Shown here in pieces: positions 1 through 8,671 of a stretch of DNA of 33,457 bases. Source of the stretch: Promethearchaeota archaeon. Lineage in GTDB: Archaea > Asgardarchaeota > Lokiarchaeia > Sigyniarchaeales > SOKP01. The stretch is taken from assembly GCA_011364975.1 (NCBI GenBank), contig RDOE01000036.1, forward strand, positions 1-33,457, in the 5' to 3' direction. Numbering within the stretch: position 1 is the stretch's first letter; every line of letters begins with the position of its first letter. The translations under genes and the position numbers were made by a program. The notes beneath the pieces are model-generated. The model did not search any database and was not told the origin of the DNA. It saw nothing but the letters and a program-made list of their open reading frames with translations.

Positions 1-1
1 A

Positions 2-63
2 TTTGACAAAATCAAAAATAGAAAATAAAAATTGTCAAACCTTCTAAAATTATCCTTGTCAAA
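2..63. repeat. TTGTCAAA repeats (two direct, one inverted)
   Basis: TTTGACAA at 2-9 is followed by its reverse complement TTGTCAAA at 32-39 and again at 56-63, the two direct copies being 24 bp apart. The repeats lie ahead of the small ORF starting at 118-133 and could be regulator half-sites. In AT-rich DNA the case is weak. Confidence 0.25.
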
Positions 64-117
64 TTTTTTAAATTACTATCTTCAAACTATTATCTTAGGA
101 ATAATAATTTAATTTAT

Positions 118-381
118 TTGGTGAGTAAAAAGATGGAATGTATAATAAATGACTCGAAAAGCATTAATAATGTTTCAATTTTTAATTCAAATGAAAGTTT
201 TCAGAGAGAATTGGCGCAAGATCATTTTCGCGCATTTATTAATGAAAAACATCGAGAATTAAATCTATATTTAAAGGCTTATAATGAAATAAGTGATAAG
301 GATTCATTTAAAGCTGACTACATTGCTTCTATAATCTATTTGATACGTTCGGAGATTAAAGAGCTACAAAATTTAATTTAA
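118..381 (+). CDS. Small hypothetical protein, 87 aa or shorter
   Basis: I do not recognise this protein. It is short, soluble, charged and probably helical, with an Asn/Ser-rich first 25 residues and a helical C-terminal half ending in an EIKELQNLI-type heptad. No signal peptide, metal-binding motif or membrane segment is visible. The start is unsettled: TTG at 118, GTG at 121 and ATG at 133 are in frame, and an AT-rich TATA-like stretch near 104-114 lies about 24 nt before the ATG at 133, which would suit a leaderless start there. It is convergent with mtd and separated from it by T-rich and A-rich tracts. It could be a small regulator or a spurious call; length and position alone support it. 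Confidence 0.5.
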   Translation: MVSKKMECIINDSKSINNVSIFNSNESFQRELAQDHFRAFINEKHRELNLYLKAYNEISDKDSFKADYIASIIYLIRSEIKELQNLI

Positions 382-385
382 AATG

Positions 386-427
386 TTTTTTATCTTTAAC
401 TTTTTTTATGTAAAAAATAAAAAAATA
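386..427. terminator. Convergent T-tract terminators
   Basis: Between the convergent small ORF and mtd, the plus strand has runs of six and seven T (386-391 and 401-407), and the minus strand has T-runs opposite the A-rich stretch 412-427. Archaeal RNA polymerase terminates on T-tracts without needing a hairpin, so these could end transcription in both directions. Inferred from base composition only. Confidence 0.45.
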
Positions 428-457
428 AGGATAGTATATAAAAATAATTATATAAGT

Positions 458-1306
458 TTACTGCTCTTTATCATAGAGCTGAATTTTCTTTAATAAGGTC
501 TGTTTTGTATTATGAGGAGTTCTCATGACTGTATCATTATATTTTTCAATTTCTCGTGCTTGAACACATAAATCTGCAGCTGTCTTCATCATTTCATGTG
601 CCGCAGCTAGTAATGGCATATATTCTTCTCGTTCTTTTAATACAAAACATGCCTTTCCCGTGATTTTAGAAACTGAGGCTGCTAATTCAAAAGCAGCAAT
701 TGCTTTTGCCCTTGCATATGGATTTGAAAAATTAGCCGCTTCAGTTGCATTCGTAGCATCAATCTCTATTTGGGGTAAAGAGGGAGTTCTTCCTTCCAAC
801 ATATCCATAATTACATTATTTAACTCATTGGTAATTATATTGAGAGCTCCTGTAATAGAAAGTACCTTTAATAAATCTGAATTAAAACAACTCATCTCTA
901 TAGGGTCCAAGAAGGGCCGTCTTGCCCCGATCATTGAATCACAACCTACTATTATATAGCCTATATTCTTCTCTTTTAATTCTTCTATCGCTTTTTTAGC
1001 AGGTGCATCTGAAACTACGATTGTAGGAATTGTTCCAGCCAATTCTCGAGCCGCTTTAGGACCTTTTAGAGCAGCATTTGGACTAGACATTAATATTAGC
1101 TCTGGTTCAAATTCTAAAAGCTTCTTCATAGTTTCTATGCATTCCTCAGGAGGATGCATTTTTGCTCCAGATGTAACTTCTCTAACGCAAATTCTTGTAG
1201 ATTCAGCTCTTTCATCCATAAGAAACGCTAATAACAAAGAGGATCCTATTGTACCATTTTTTAAAATACCGATCTTTAATATTTTATCTTCGCTCATTTT
1301 TGACAT
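458..1306 (-). CDS. mtd: F420-dependent methylenetetrahydromethanopterin dehydrogenase (Mtd)
   Basis: Catalyses the reversible, coenzyme F420-linked oxidation of methylene-H4MPT to methenyl-H4MPT in the cytoplasm, a step of the archaeal methyl branch of the Wood-Ljungdahl/methanogenic C1 pathway. The 282-residue length matches the family. Visible family signatures are an N-terminal KIGILKNGTIG segment, SGAKM, MIGARR followed by FLDPIEM, FSNPYARAKA, AHEMM and a C-terminal RTPH. It starts at ATG 1306; an in-frame ATG at 1297 is an alternative. It is divergent from ftr across 161 bp, which ties it to the same pathway. Other genes of the branch (fwd/fmd, mch, mer) are absent from the window. The assignment is firm; the direction of flux (CO2 fixation, oxidation or folate-like C1 supply) cannot be told from sequence. 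Confidence 0.95.
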   Translation of the reverse strand: MSKMSEDKILKIGILKNGTIGSSLLLAFLMDERAESTRICVREVTSGAKMHPPEECIETMKKLLEFEPELILMSSPNAALKGPKAARELAGTIPTIVVSDAPAKKAIEELKEKNIGYIIVGCDSMIGARRPFLDPIEMSCFNSDLLKVLSITGALNIITNELNNVIMDMLEGRTPSLPQIEIDATNATEAANFSNPYARAKAIAAFELAASVSKITGKACFVLKEREEYMPLLAAAHEMMKTAADLCVQAREIEKYNDTVMRTPHNTKQTLLKKIQLYDKEQ

Positions 1307-1322
1307 CCTATTTTTTATTGAA

Positions 1323-1409
1323 AATCAAAACGATTTGATTATGAATTTTTTAAATTGATAATTTATTAAAATTTTTAGGTTTTCTTTGTTTAAAATTTTA
1401 TATATAATC
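1323..1409. promoter_or_regulatory. Divergent mtd/ftr promoter region
   Basis: The intergenic region carries a TATA-like box (TTTTATATATAAT, about 1396-1409) reading toward ftr; it predicts transcription starting near 1430 and a leader of about 40 nt. On the minus strand an AATTTTAATAAATTA stretch (about 1355-1370) could serve mtd. Just upstream of the mtd start is a 7-bp inverted repeat, AATCAAA-N4-TTTGATT (1323-1340), which would overlap the mtd start site. Arms of this length are common by chance in such AT-rich DNA, so the operator reading is tentative. Confidence 0.4.
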
Positions 1410-1467
1410 ACGTTCTATTTACATTAGCAATTGTTATTAACTATTCAAAAAAAATATAGGGAAAATT

Positions 1468-2379
1468 ATGAATTTAAACGGAATTGAAATTGAAGATACG
1501 TTTTGTGAAGCTTTTGCAGCAGTTTTTACACGAATTCTAATCACTGCAAAAAATGAAAAGTGGGTAAAAACTGTTGCTCAAATCACAACAGGTTATGGGA
1601 CATCTACAATTCATTGCGATTCCGAAGCAGGAATAGATGTATTTGTTCCATCTGATAAAACCCCAGATAAACGTCCTGGAGTTATCTTGATGTTCTTTAA
1701 AACTAAAAAGGATCAAATGGATAATGTACTACTAAATAGAATTGGTCAATGTGTATTAACATGTCCTACTACAGCATGTTTTGATGCGATGATGGCTTCA
1801 TTAGACCCAGAAAAAGATTTTGAGATAAAAACAGGTTATAAACTCAAATTTTTCGGTGATAAGTTCGAAGAAAAAATAGAAAGTGCTTATCCTTTCGAAG
1901 CTTGGAAAATACCTGTGATGGACGGTGAATTTGTGGTTCAAAGCAATTTTAAAGTGGGAAAGGGAATAGCAGGAGGAAATTTCTTGATAATGGGGGAGAC
2001 CCAAGATGCTGCCTTAGAAGCTGCAGAAAAAGCTGTTGAAGCAATTAAAAATGTTGAAAATGTGATTGCTCCCTTCCCTGGAGGCATAGCACGTTCGGGT
2101 TCTAAAGTTGGTTCGAAATATAGTTTCCTAAATGCATCCACGAATGATCCTCTATGTCCTACATTAAGAAAGAAAACTGAGGGTTCATTATTAGGAGAAA
2201 CTGATAATTGTGTTTACGAAGTAATTCTTGATGGTGCTACAGAAGCTGCTATTAAAGAAGCAATGAAATTAGGGATCCAAGCAGCGGTAAAAGTATCAGG
2301 AGTAAACAGGATCAGCGCGGGAAATTATGGAGGAAAACTGGGAAAATTCCAATACAGATTACATGATATTCTTAAATAG
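1468..2379 (+). CDS. ftr: Formylmethanofuran:tetrahydromethanopterin formyltransferase (Ftr)
   Basis: Transfers the formyl group from formylmethanofuran to N5 of tetrahydromethanopterin, the second step of the archaeal CO2-to-methyl branch; a soluble cytoplasmic enzyme. At 303 residues it is close to the family's usual length of about 297. Signatures visible are IEDTFCEAF (residues 8-16), the Ala/Gly-rich AEAGID-like segment near residues 52-57, and the conserved CVLTCPTTACFDAM block (95-108). A weak purine-rich stretch (ATAGGGAAAATT) precedes ATG 1468. It is transcribed away from mtd from a shared 161-bp region and ends in a short intergenic hairpin facing the surface-protein operon. The presence of Ftr implies that methanofuran and H4MPT are both made in this organism. 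Confidence 0.95.
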   Translation: MNLNGIEIEDTFCEAFAAVFTRILITAKNEKWVKTVAQITTGYGTSTIHCDSEAGIDVFVPSDKTPDKRPGVILMFFKTKKDQMDNVLLNRIGQCVLTCPTTACFDAMMASLDPEKDFEIKTGYKLKFFGDKFEEKIESAYPFEAWKIPVMDGEFVVQSNFKVGKGIAGGNFLIMGETQDAALEAAEKAVEAIKNVENVIAPFPGGIARSGSKVGSKYSFLNASTNDPLCPTLRKKTEGSLLGETDNCVYEVILDGATEAAIKEAMKLGIQAAVKVSGVNRISAGNYGGKLGKFQYRLHDILK

Positions 2380-2388
2380 AAAAAACTT

Positions 2389-2404
2389 TTACTTTAAAAA
2401 GTAA
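2389..2404. terminator. Short hairpin between convergent genes
   Basis: TTACTTT-AA-AAAGTAA forms a perfect 7-bp inverted repeat in the 39-bp gap between ftr (+) and the surface-protein gene ending at 2419 (-), flanked by A/T runs. Its position suggests a bidirectional terminator; stems this short also occur by chance. Confidence 0.35.
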
Positions 2405-2418
2405 TATAAAAAATTATT

Positions 2419-4134
2419 TTATTTTAATTTTCTTTTTATTCTTCTTTGATTTAGTCGATTTGAATCTTCAGATTTTTCAGAATCAGAAATTTCAGCTTCT
2501 TCTAATTCAGTTACTTTTTCTATAGCTTCTTTTTTTTGTTTCTTTGGTTTTATAACTGAGGTTAATTTTTTGGTTGAAATTTCCTTTCCTTCTTCATATT
2601 TAGATTTGAATTTTCTGTATAAGATACCAATTCCACCTAATAATCCAATAATAACTCCAATAACAAAGCCAACCCAGAGCAGAATTGGAGTAAGTAAATC
2701 AGGAATAATTCTAAGCTCTTGAGGCCCTAAACCAAAATCCGAAGTTAAGTATGTAGTTTCCCCATCAGCATCCGTAATAGAAATATAAACATACCAAACA
2801 CCTGTTAATAATTCTTCAGTTCTTATAATAAATTCCATATTCTGTCGATATGCTTTTGATAAGTTGTACCATTCATTCTCTTCATTTATTAGATGCACAG
2901 AAACATAAGTTATTGAATTTTCTACGTCTGAAACATTAAAAGTGAATATAATATCATCACCATAATCCACTTCAATGCTTTCTTCCATGGAAAAGCCATT
3001 TATAGTATAACTATAAATTTCTGGAGGATTATTTTGGACTGTAATGCTAGATGTATATGAATCAGATCCTCCATATTGGTCTTCAACCTCAATAGTGACT
3101 TGATATATACCTATCGGTTTGTTTGCAGCAATCTTGAATGTTGTGGTAAAACTCCAATCATCATTATTATCTAAAATTATAGCTGATTGAGAGAATCCAA
3201 AGGAATCCTTTATGATTATAGATACAGTAAGATTTTCAGGAACGGTAGCATAGTCATGATCGCTAACATTAAGTGTTAAGATACAATCCTCCGCTCGCTT
3301 TATTGTTGTGGACGAAAACTCAATTGTAGAAATCTCAATTTCTGGATCTGAATTTAGCACGGTAAATGGAAAGTAAGCCGGAACTTTTAGATTATAAGAC
3401 GGATCTGATAAATTTAGTTTAACATAATATATTTTATTTGAAAATTCAAAACGTTCATCGATTTTGAAAGAAAATTGCTGTACATTATTTGATACATGAA
3501 ATAGATTAGCTGCGATGGTTTCATTTTCATTATCTACAACAGTAATATTCCAATTAAAATTATAAGGTTGAGGTTCATCACTTACCATTAACTCTGCATA
3601 AAGATAATTATCCTTATAATATTCAGAACTATTAAAAACCATTAAATAGTTTGTCTTAATTGTAAAATTGGTTATGGGTAAATCTGAACTCAATAGAACA
3701 TTGGAGGTGTTATATATCAAGAAGCTAATGTTATGAAAGCCTAAGGGAGCATTATATCTTGGTGTATAAGTATAGGTGAAATTATGAGTTCCAGAGACAT
3801 ATTGCATATCCAAATTTTCACTGCTACTATCTGAATAATCAATTTTCATTTTTGTATGGTTAGCATATAGGAAACTTGCGGTATTGACATTAAACTCAAT
3901 TGATTCAAAAAGCTTATATACCGAAGTTGTATTCTGATAAAAAGCGGAATAATTCAGAGAAGGTTTACCATTATCAGCCGCATTAATTCTATTAAGTTTA
4001 TCATCAAATTTTTGGATGAGTATATGATTTTCATCCATATGAAAGCTCTCAATGAAAAGAAAAAAATTAGCAAATACAATAGATACAATAATTGTAGATA
4101 AAATAAAGCCTAATTTCTTGTTTTTTTTATTCAT
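2419..4134 (-). CDS. Cell-surface protein with Ig-like repeats, anchored at both ends
   Basis: 571 residues. A hydrophobic N-terminal segment (about 8-28) acts as signal or anchor. A long beta-rich, Asn/Ser/Thr-rich ectodomain with many N-x-S/T sequons follows, then a C-terminal transmembrane helix (about 481-507) and a Lys/Glu-rich cytoplasmic tail of about 60 residues. At least two tandem Ig/cadherin-like domains are visible in the second half, each bounded by an NSDPEI/NNPPEI-type linker and carrying a DxDG/DQYGG-type turn ('VSDHDY', 'EVEDQYGG', 'ITDADGE'). No catalytic motif is seen. It lies 7 bp downstream of the toroid-containing surface protein, so the two are co-transcribed and probably work together on the cell surface. 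The partner or ligand is unknown; I do not recognise a named family. Confidence 0.8.
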   Translation of the reverse strand: MNKKNKKLGFILSTIIVSIVFANFFLFIESFHMDENHILIQKFDDKLNRINAADNGKPSLNYSAFYQNTTSVYKLFESIEFNVNTASFLYANHTKMKIDYSDSSSENLDMQYVSGTHNFTYTYTPRYNAPLGFHNISFLIYNTSNVLLSSDLPITNFTIKTNYLMVFNSSEYYKDNYLYAELMVSDEPQPYNFNWNITVVDNENETIAANLFHVSNNVQQFSFKIDERFEFSNKIYYVKLNLSDPSYNLKVPAYFPFTVLNSDPEIEISTIEFSSTTIKRAEDCILTLNVSDHDYATVPENLTVSIIIKDSFGFSQSAIILDNNDDWSFTTTFKIAANKPIGIYQVTIEVEDQYGGSDSYTSSITVQNNPPEIYSYTINGFSMEESIEVDYGDDIIFTFNVSDVENSITYVSVHLINEENEWYNLSKAYRQNMEFIIRTEELLTGVWYVYISITDADGETTYLTSDFGLGPQELRIIPDLLTPILLWVGFVIGVIIGLLGGIGILYRKFKSKYEEGKEISTKKLTSVIKPKKQKKEAIEKVTELEEAEISDSEKSEDSNRLNQRRIKRKLK

Positions 4135-4141
4135 ATTATTA

Positions 4142-6895
4142 TCATCTTTTTAACAGTTTATGTTTGATTTCTTTATTTTTATAAAATAAGATTATTGCTA
4201 CGGGTATTATAAGCGGAAGCATGTAGAAGACAATTAAATTAAATGCTGATAATTCTAAATCTATAATGTAATAATACCGAACAATAATATCTCCACTAGC
4301 ATCTCTCAATTCAAAAATGTAAGATTTTGATTGAAAATCATATGGATTAAGACTTACAACTACAGATGTACTAATTCTATTAATACCTGGTCCCATCGAG
4401 TTTATATTAGTATTAACCTGCTCTCCATTTATATATAAACTAAATGATTCTGATATCTCTTGATTATTACGAATAAATAAGATAAAAATGGCTGATTCTC
4501 CCGAAGATACTTTATCCGTGAACGAGGCACTTATGATTTCAAATTTTGGGATCACTTCAATTGAAAACTCTTCTGTATAAAAGATTGTTGAACCTTTAGA
4601 TATTTCCATTTTAGCTTCAATCATTTGTGATATTATATTTGAAAAATCTAATAAATAATACATTGTTTTAATTTCATTTTCATTCAAAATAACTTCTCCT
4701 TTATGAATTAAGGATTCTCCCTCAAAGAAACTTATATTTAAGTTCTGGGTATTATTTGGTAAGAAATTTATTAAGCTAACAGAGACATAAGCAGTTTCAC
4801 CTTCTACGATTTTATTTTCAAAAATAAAATTAGTATAATCGAAGGAGTATCCAATTTGAATGTTTTCTAATATTTCTAAATAAGTAATATTAACTTTTGT
4901 CAAAGAAAAATTTATTATGTGAGGACCCACATTAGCGCCAAGAGTGGTGGTGAGATTAAAAGTAACATTTGTTAAAACATTTGAAACAAAGTTAATTGTT
5001 TGGAACTCATTTATTATATCAGCCCCCTCCATAGATACCATTAATTCGACATCATCAAGGCGTGTGTTATTAATAGGTAATGTAATATTTAAGATAGGCC
5101 CTTGATATAATACACTGGGTAAACCTTGAATTGTATTATAGATTAGCCCGGAAATTACATTAAAATTATTGATATTATAGGCTGTTCTGAACATTGTAGA
5201 ATTAGCTATTATAAAAATAGAATAGTCTTGTCCGATTTCCAACTCATCAGTTATGCCATATAATAAAGTAGATGTGTTAGCTATTATTAGTTCTGTTGTT
5301 TGAGAAATAATCTCTTGTTCGGGATTTTTAAAAATATATGTAATAACAGCATCATTTATTATATATTCTATAGTAAACGACTCATATTTCATAGTTGATA
5401 CATTAAAGAATTTACCATTATTTATATAAAAATATGAACTGGTTATATTCATAGTATCCTGATTAAACACATAATTAGGAATCTCGTCTGTAACGTTATA
5501 AAAAGAGACTAATGTTGTACTGTTATAAATGTTAAAAGCGTTAAGATATGCTTCGATCAATTTAAGATTCATATTTAGATTTTTATTATTATCTACAGGA
5601 GAGTCAATTGAGGTGTTATAAGAATTAACAGCAGTATCAAAGAATGAATTTTCAAACGTTTCAAACAATTCCCATGCCCTATTGTAATAGGTAAGATTTC
5701 CAGTAAATTCAAATAGTTTTAAGCAAGCTGACATCATAACTGAATTAGCTTCAAGATTTATTGAGGAATTATCTGAAAGAAGCCAAGTTCCGTCTTTACT
5801 ATATTCATATGCTTTAAAACCGGGATTCCATAAAGCTTCCAAAAGGTTAAATGTAGATATTGCGTATTGCTTATAAATTGAATTACTTTTCATTCCTGTT
5901 TCAATCCAATAATTTAATAAAGTAATTATCGCAATTGCATTAGTCTCCAAATATTTATAATCACTATTTGTATCTGTTGTCCAATCATTCTTCCCAAAAT
6001 ATTCAAAACCTCCCCAGGTGGAATCCCATAATTCATTTATTAATTTTGTCATCGTTAAATTAGCTAGTTCATAGGCTCTATTCTTAATCGTAGTATCGAG
6101 CCCAAGTTCTTCATAATATTTGTGAATTTCAAGTAGAGCAAGAATAGCATAGAAATTGCTTTCTGCGTATTTATAATTTGTTGAATTATGATGGAAAAAA
6201 CCACTATAAGTGTCATCCCAGAATTGATCAGAATCGATTAAGTGGAATATTTCTTCAATAGAATCTGAGGGATATTTGGAGTTTATGGAGAAATCATTAA
6301 TGTGATATCCAATATTTTCTATTAAAAGAAAAATGGGCATTAGATTATCAATTAAATATCGAGTATCATCATAAATTTTTCCTGTAGTATCATCAACGGA
6401 TCGAACAAAACCATATTCGTACGAATTAATGCTACTTTGATACCATAATTTTGTCTCCTGGAGTTTTAAATAAGTATCAAAGGTATCATATTCATCTATT
6501 TGTTCCTTTAATAATGATTTATAAAGCAGTAAATTATCAAAAGAATAAACCTTGTCGCTTAAAATTACACCAATATCGCTTCCAAAACGATAATAAGTAT
6601 TCATATCAATATCTAGCTCAGATTTATATTTAGAGTTAAAAAATGACCAAATTTTACTAAAATTAATTTTAAAGGGATCTTGAAAAATTTCTAAGCCCAC
6701 TGCTGATTCGATATTTGTATCATTAAATTCCGATGGATTTGTATAAATTGAGAATGACTCATTAGCTTGTCTATAATAACTATAAAATTGAGTTATGAAA
6801 AACAAAAAAATAATAAGTAAACACAAACCATCTCTATATCTCAACGTTTTTCTCTTTTTCCAGGGGCTTATAGAGTTACATTTTAAAATCTTCAT
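4142..6895 (-). CDS. Large surface protein with alpha/alpha-toroid-like repeats and Ig-like domains
   Basis: 917 residues. An N-terminal hydrophobic segment (about 23-40) and a C-terminal membrane helix (about 880-905) with a short Lys-rich tail place most of the chain outside the cell; N-x-S/T sequons are frequent. Residues about 225-455 contain four imperfect repeats of about 64 residues, each with a [LF]WD..(G)GF/Y.Y motif followed by an E[SAT]N-x-helix (near residues 225, 289, 355 and 418). A possible earlier copy lies near 151. This resembles the six-hairpin (alpha/alpha) fold of AGE-type epimerases and glycosidases, but I see no decisive catalytic pair. From about 480 onward the chain is beta-rich and CARDB/Ig-like. 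First gene of a two-gene unit. A sugar-binding or sugar-processing role is inference only. Confidence 0.8.
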   Translation of the reverse strand: MKILKCNSISPWKKRKTLRYRDGLCLLIIFLFFITQFYSYYRQANESFSIYTNPSEFNDTNIESAVGLEIFQDPFKINFSKIWSFFNSKYKSELDIDMNTYYRFGSDIGVILSDKVYSFDNLLLYKSLLKEQIDEYDTFDTYLKLQETKLWYQSSINSYEYGFVRSVDDTTGKIYDDTRYLIDNLMPIFLLIENIGYHINDFSINSKYPSDSIEEIFHLIDSDQFWDDTYSGFFHHNSTNYKYAESNFYAILALLEIHKYYEELGLDTTIKNRAYELANLTMTKLINELWDSTWGGFEYFGKNDWTTDTNSDYKYLETNAIAIITLLNYWIETGMKSNSIYKQYAISTFNLLEALWNPGFKAYEYSKDGTWLLSDNSSINLEANSVMMSACLKLFEFTGNLTYYNRAWELFETFENSFFDTAVNSYNTSIDSPVDNNKNLNMNLKLIEAYLNAFNIYNSTTLVSFYNVTDEIPNYVFNQDTMNITSSYFYINNGKFFNVSTMKYESFTIEYIINDAVITYIFKNPEQEIISQTTELIIANTSTLLYGITDELEIGQDYSIFIIANSTMFRTAYNINNFNVISGLIYNTIQGLPSVLYQGPILNITLPINNTRLDDVELMVSMEGADIINEFQTINFVSNVLTNVTFNLTTTLGANVGPHIINFSLTKVNITYLEILENIQIGYSFDYTNFIFENKIVEGETAYVSVSLINFLPNNTQNLNISFFEGESLIHKGEVILNENEIKTMYYLLDFSNIISQMIEAKMEISKGSTIFYTEEFSIEVIPKFEIISASFTDKVSSGESAIFILFIRNNQEISESFSLYINGEQVNTNINSMGPGINRISTSVVVSLNPYDFQSKSYIFELRDASGDIIVRYYYIIDLELSAFNLIVFYMLPLIIPVAIILFYKNKEIKHKLLKR

Positions 6896-7005
6896 AATAA
6901 TTACTATTAGCAGTTTAAGTTATTTTGTAATAAAAGTTATACTTTTTAAAAAAATTTTCATATCATTAAAATTTTATTCTGAAAATCTCTGTTAATTTAA
7001 GATAT

Positions 7006-8508
7006 TTAAACTATATTTTGTTTTAATTGCCTTTGAATAAATTTAATAATTTCGGATATTGCTAATCTTTTCTGCTCCATAGAGTCTCTAAATCTAATAG
7101 TGACACTATCATCTTCGAGAGACTCATAATCAATAGTCACACAGAAAGGTGTTCCCAACTCATCTTGCCTCCTATATCGCTTTCCAATCGACCCGGATTG
7201 ATCAAAATATGACACAATTCTTTCTTGAAGTATTGATTTATGCACTTTTTTTGCAAGATCAAGTATATCTGGTTTATTTTTCACTAAAGGAAAAACGGCG
7301 ACTGTAATGGGCGCAAGATGAGAATCTAAGCGCAAATTAATTCTCTCCTCCTCAACATTGAAAGCAGTCTCCAATAAAGTATAAATAATTCTATCTGGAC
7401 CAAACGCAATTTCGAGGATTTGAGGAATTTCTTTCACGTTAGGATCTGAACCCATGGAAGTTTCAAAGTTTTGGTTAGAGAAAATTCCATGTTGTTTGAG
7501 ATCATAATCAGTCCTATCGTGAACACCACAAATTTCGACCCATCCAAATTGTTGAGTATAAATCTCGAGATCCCAAGCATCATCAGCATAATGAGCCATT
7601 TCATAGGGTGAATGCTGCCTAAATCTAATTATTTCTTCTGGAAAGCCTAACTTTTTAGTCAAATAATGTGCTATAAACAAACAGTACGCGAAAGCAGGTT
7701 TTTTAAGGATTTTTTTTGTAATTGAATCTGCTAAGCTAATTTTATTTGCAATATCTATTTTTTTTTTCTGTAATTTCCAATCTAATAATGGTAATATATG
7801 AGTTTTAAATTCCTCATATTCCTCATAATTCATTTCTTGTTCCTTTCCTATGAATAATTGTATCTCAAATTGATCAAATGCTCTCATTCTTAAAACTTGT
7901 TGCCTTGGAGATATTTCATTTCTGTAAGCTTTCCCATATTGAAAAACTTTGATCGGATATTGTCTTCTAGCATCCTGATTTAAACGGTTAAATAATAGGT
8001 ATGTTGTAGTTGCGGTTTCTGGTCGCAAATAGGCGATAACATCGCTTCCAACAATTGTTTTAAGCATTAAATTATATTCTTCAACTTTCTTTAGAGTTGT
8101 TTCGCATTTCGGACATTTAATTGAAAATTTTTTTATTAATTGATTCATTTCTTCAAATGATAACCCATCAATCATTTGATCTGGTAATTTTTCTTTTAAG
8201 AATTTATCAGCTCGGAGAATATTATTACATTTTTCACATTTGATTACAGGATCAATAAAGCGTTCTAAATGTCCCGAAGCCTTCCACACAATTTCGGGCA
8301 TTATAGTTGGGCATTCTACTTCTACAAACTCGAAGGCTCTAAGTTCGGTTCTAAATAATGATAGAATATTATTTTTTAAAGCCATTCCCGCTGGACCGTA
8401 TGAATAAAATCCCGCTAGTCCACCATATATCTCTGGACTGGGACCCCATATGAAACCACGCCTTCGTATTAAGGAATTAAAGGTTTCAAGATTATCTTCA
8501 ATTCTCAT
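7006..8508 (-). CDS. glyS: Glycyl-tRNA synthetase, class II, archaeal/eukaryotic type
   Basis: Charges tRNA-Gly with glycine in the cytoplasm. The 500-residue chain is ordered as in alpha2 GlyRS: an N-terminal GFYSYGPAGMALKNN motif (34-48), a zinc-type pair CEKC (91-94) and CPKC (132-135), class II motif 2 GKAYRNEISPRQ (192-203), the GVHDRTDYDL segment (328-337), motif 3 around residues 366-373, and a C-terminal anticodon-binding domain (about 398-498). Two places deviate from the consensus as I know it: RPETAQG reads RPETATT (162-168), and the motif 3 EPSFG reads EIAFG (366-370). The gene stands alone on the minus strand. Either these are lineage changes in the only GlyRS, or the organism has a second, canonical copy elsewhere. 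Confidence 0.93.
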   Translation of the reverse strand: MRIEDNLETFNSLIRRRGFIWGPSPEIYGGLAGFYSYGPAGMALKNNILSLFRTELRAFEFVEVECPTIMPEIVWKASGHLERFIDPVIKCEKCNNILRADKFLKEKLPDQMIDGLSFEEMNQLIKKFSIKCPKCETTLKKVEEYNLMLKTIVGSDVIAYLRPETATTTYLLFNRLNQDARRQYPIKVFQYGKAYRNEISPRQQVLRMRAFDQFEIQLFIGKEQEMNYEEYEEFKTHILPLLDWKLQKKKIDIANKISLADSITKKILKKPAFAYCLFIAHYLTKKLGFPEEIIRFRQHSPYEMAHYADDAWDLEIYTQQFGWVEICGVHDRTDYDLKQHGIFSNQNFETSMGSDPNVKEIPQILEIAFGPDRIIYTLLETAFNVEEERINLRLDSHLAPITVAVFPLVKNKPDILDLAKKVHKSILQERIVSYFDQSGSIGKRYRRQDELGTPFCVTIDYESLEDDSVTIRFRDSMEQKRLAISEIIKFIQRQLKQNIV

Positions 8509-8569
8509 ATCAAATCAGATGGTTCTTTAATGGTATTAAAAATTCTTGATAATATTTGTAGTTTAAGTT

Positions 8570-8666
8570 TAGCTAAAAATCAAAATTTATATATAGCTAA
8601 AAGATAGTATTATTATAATTTCGAGATAATATTTGGTTTTAATAATTTAATTACACTCATAGTGTA
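8570..8666. promoter_or_regulatory. Repeats and TATA-like box between glyS and the 7-TM gene
   Basis: The divergent region holds a TATA-like stretch (TTTATATATAG, about 8587-8596), two direct copies of TAGCTAAAA (8570-8578 and 8594-8602, 24 bp apart) that bracket it, and a 6-bp palindrome TACACT-CAT-AGTGTA (8652-8666) ending 5 nt before the ATG of the membrane-protein gene. GATAATATTTG also occurs twice (8548-8558 and 8625-8635). These could be regulator sites; chance cannot be excluded at this AT content. Confidence 0.3.
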
Positions 8667-8671
8667 CAGTT

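Noticed and set aside
660..1358. Plus-strand open frames opposite mtd
   Set aside because: They lie antisense to a clearly recognised gene, show no family motifs, and have compositions expected from the complementary reading of mtd.
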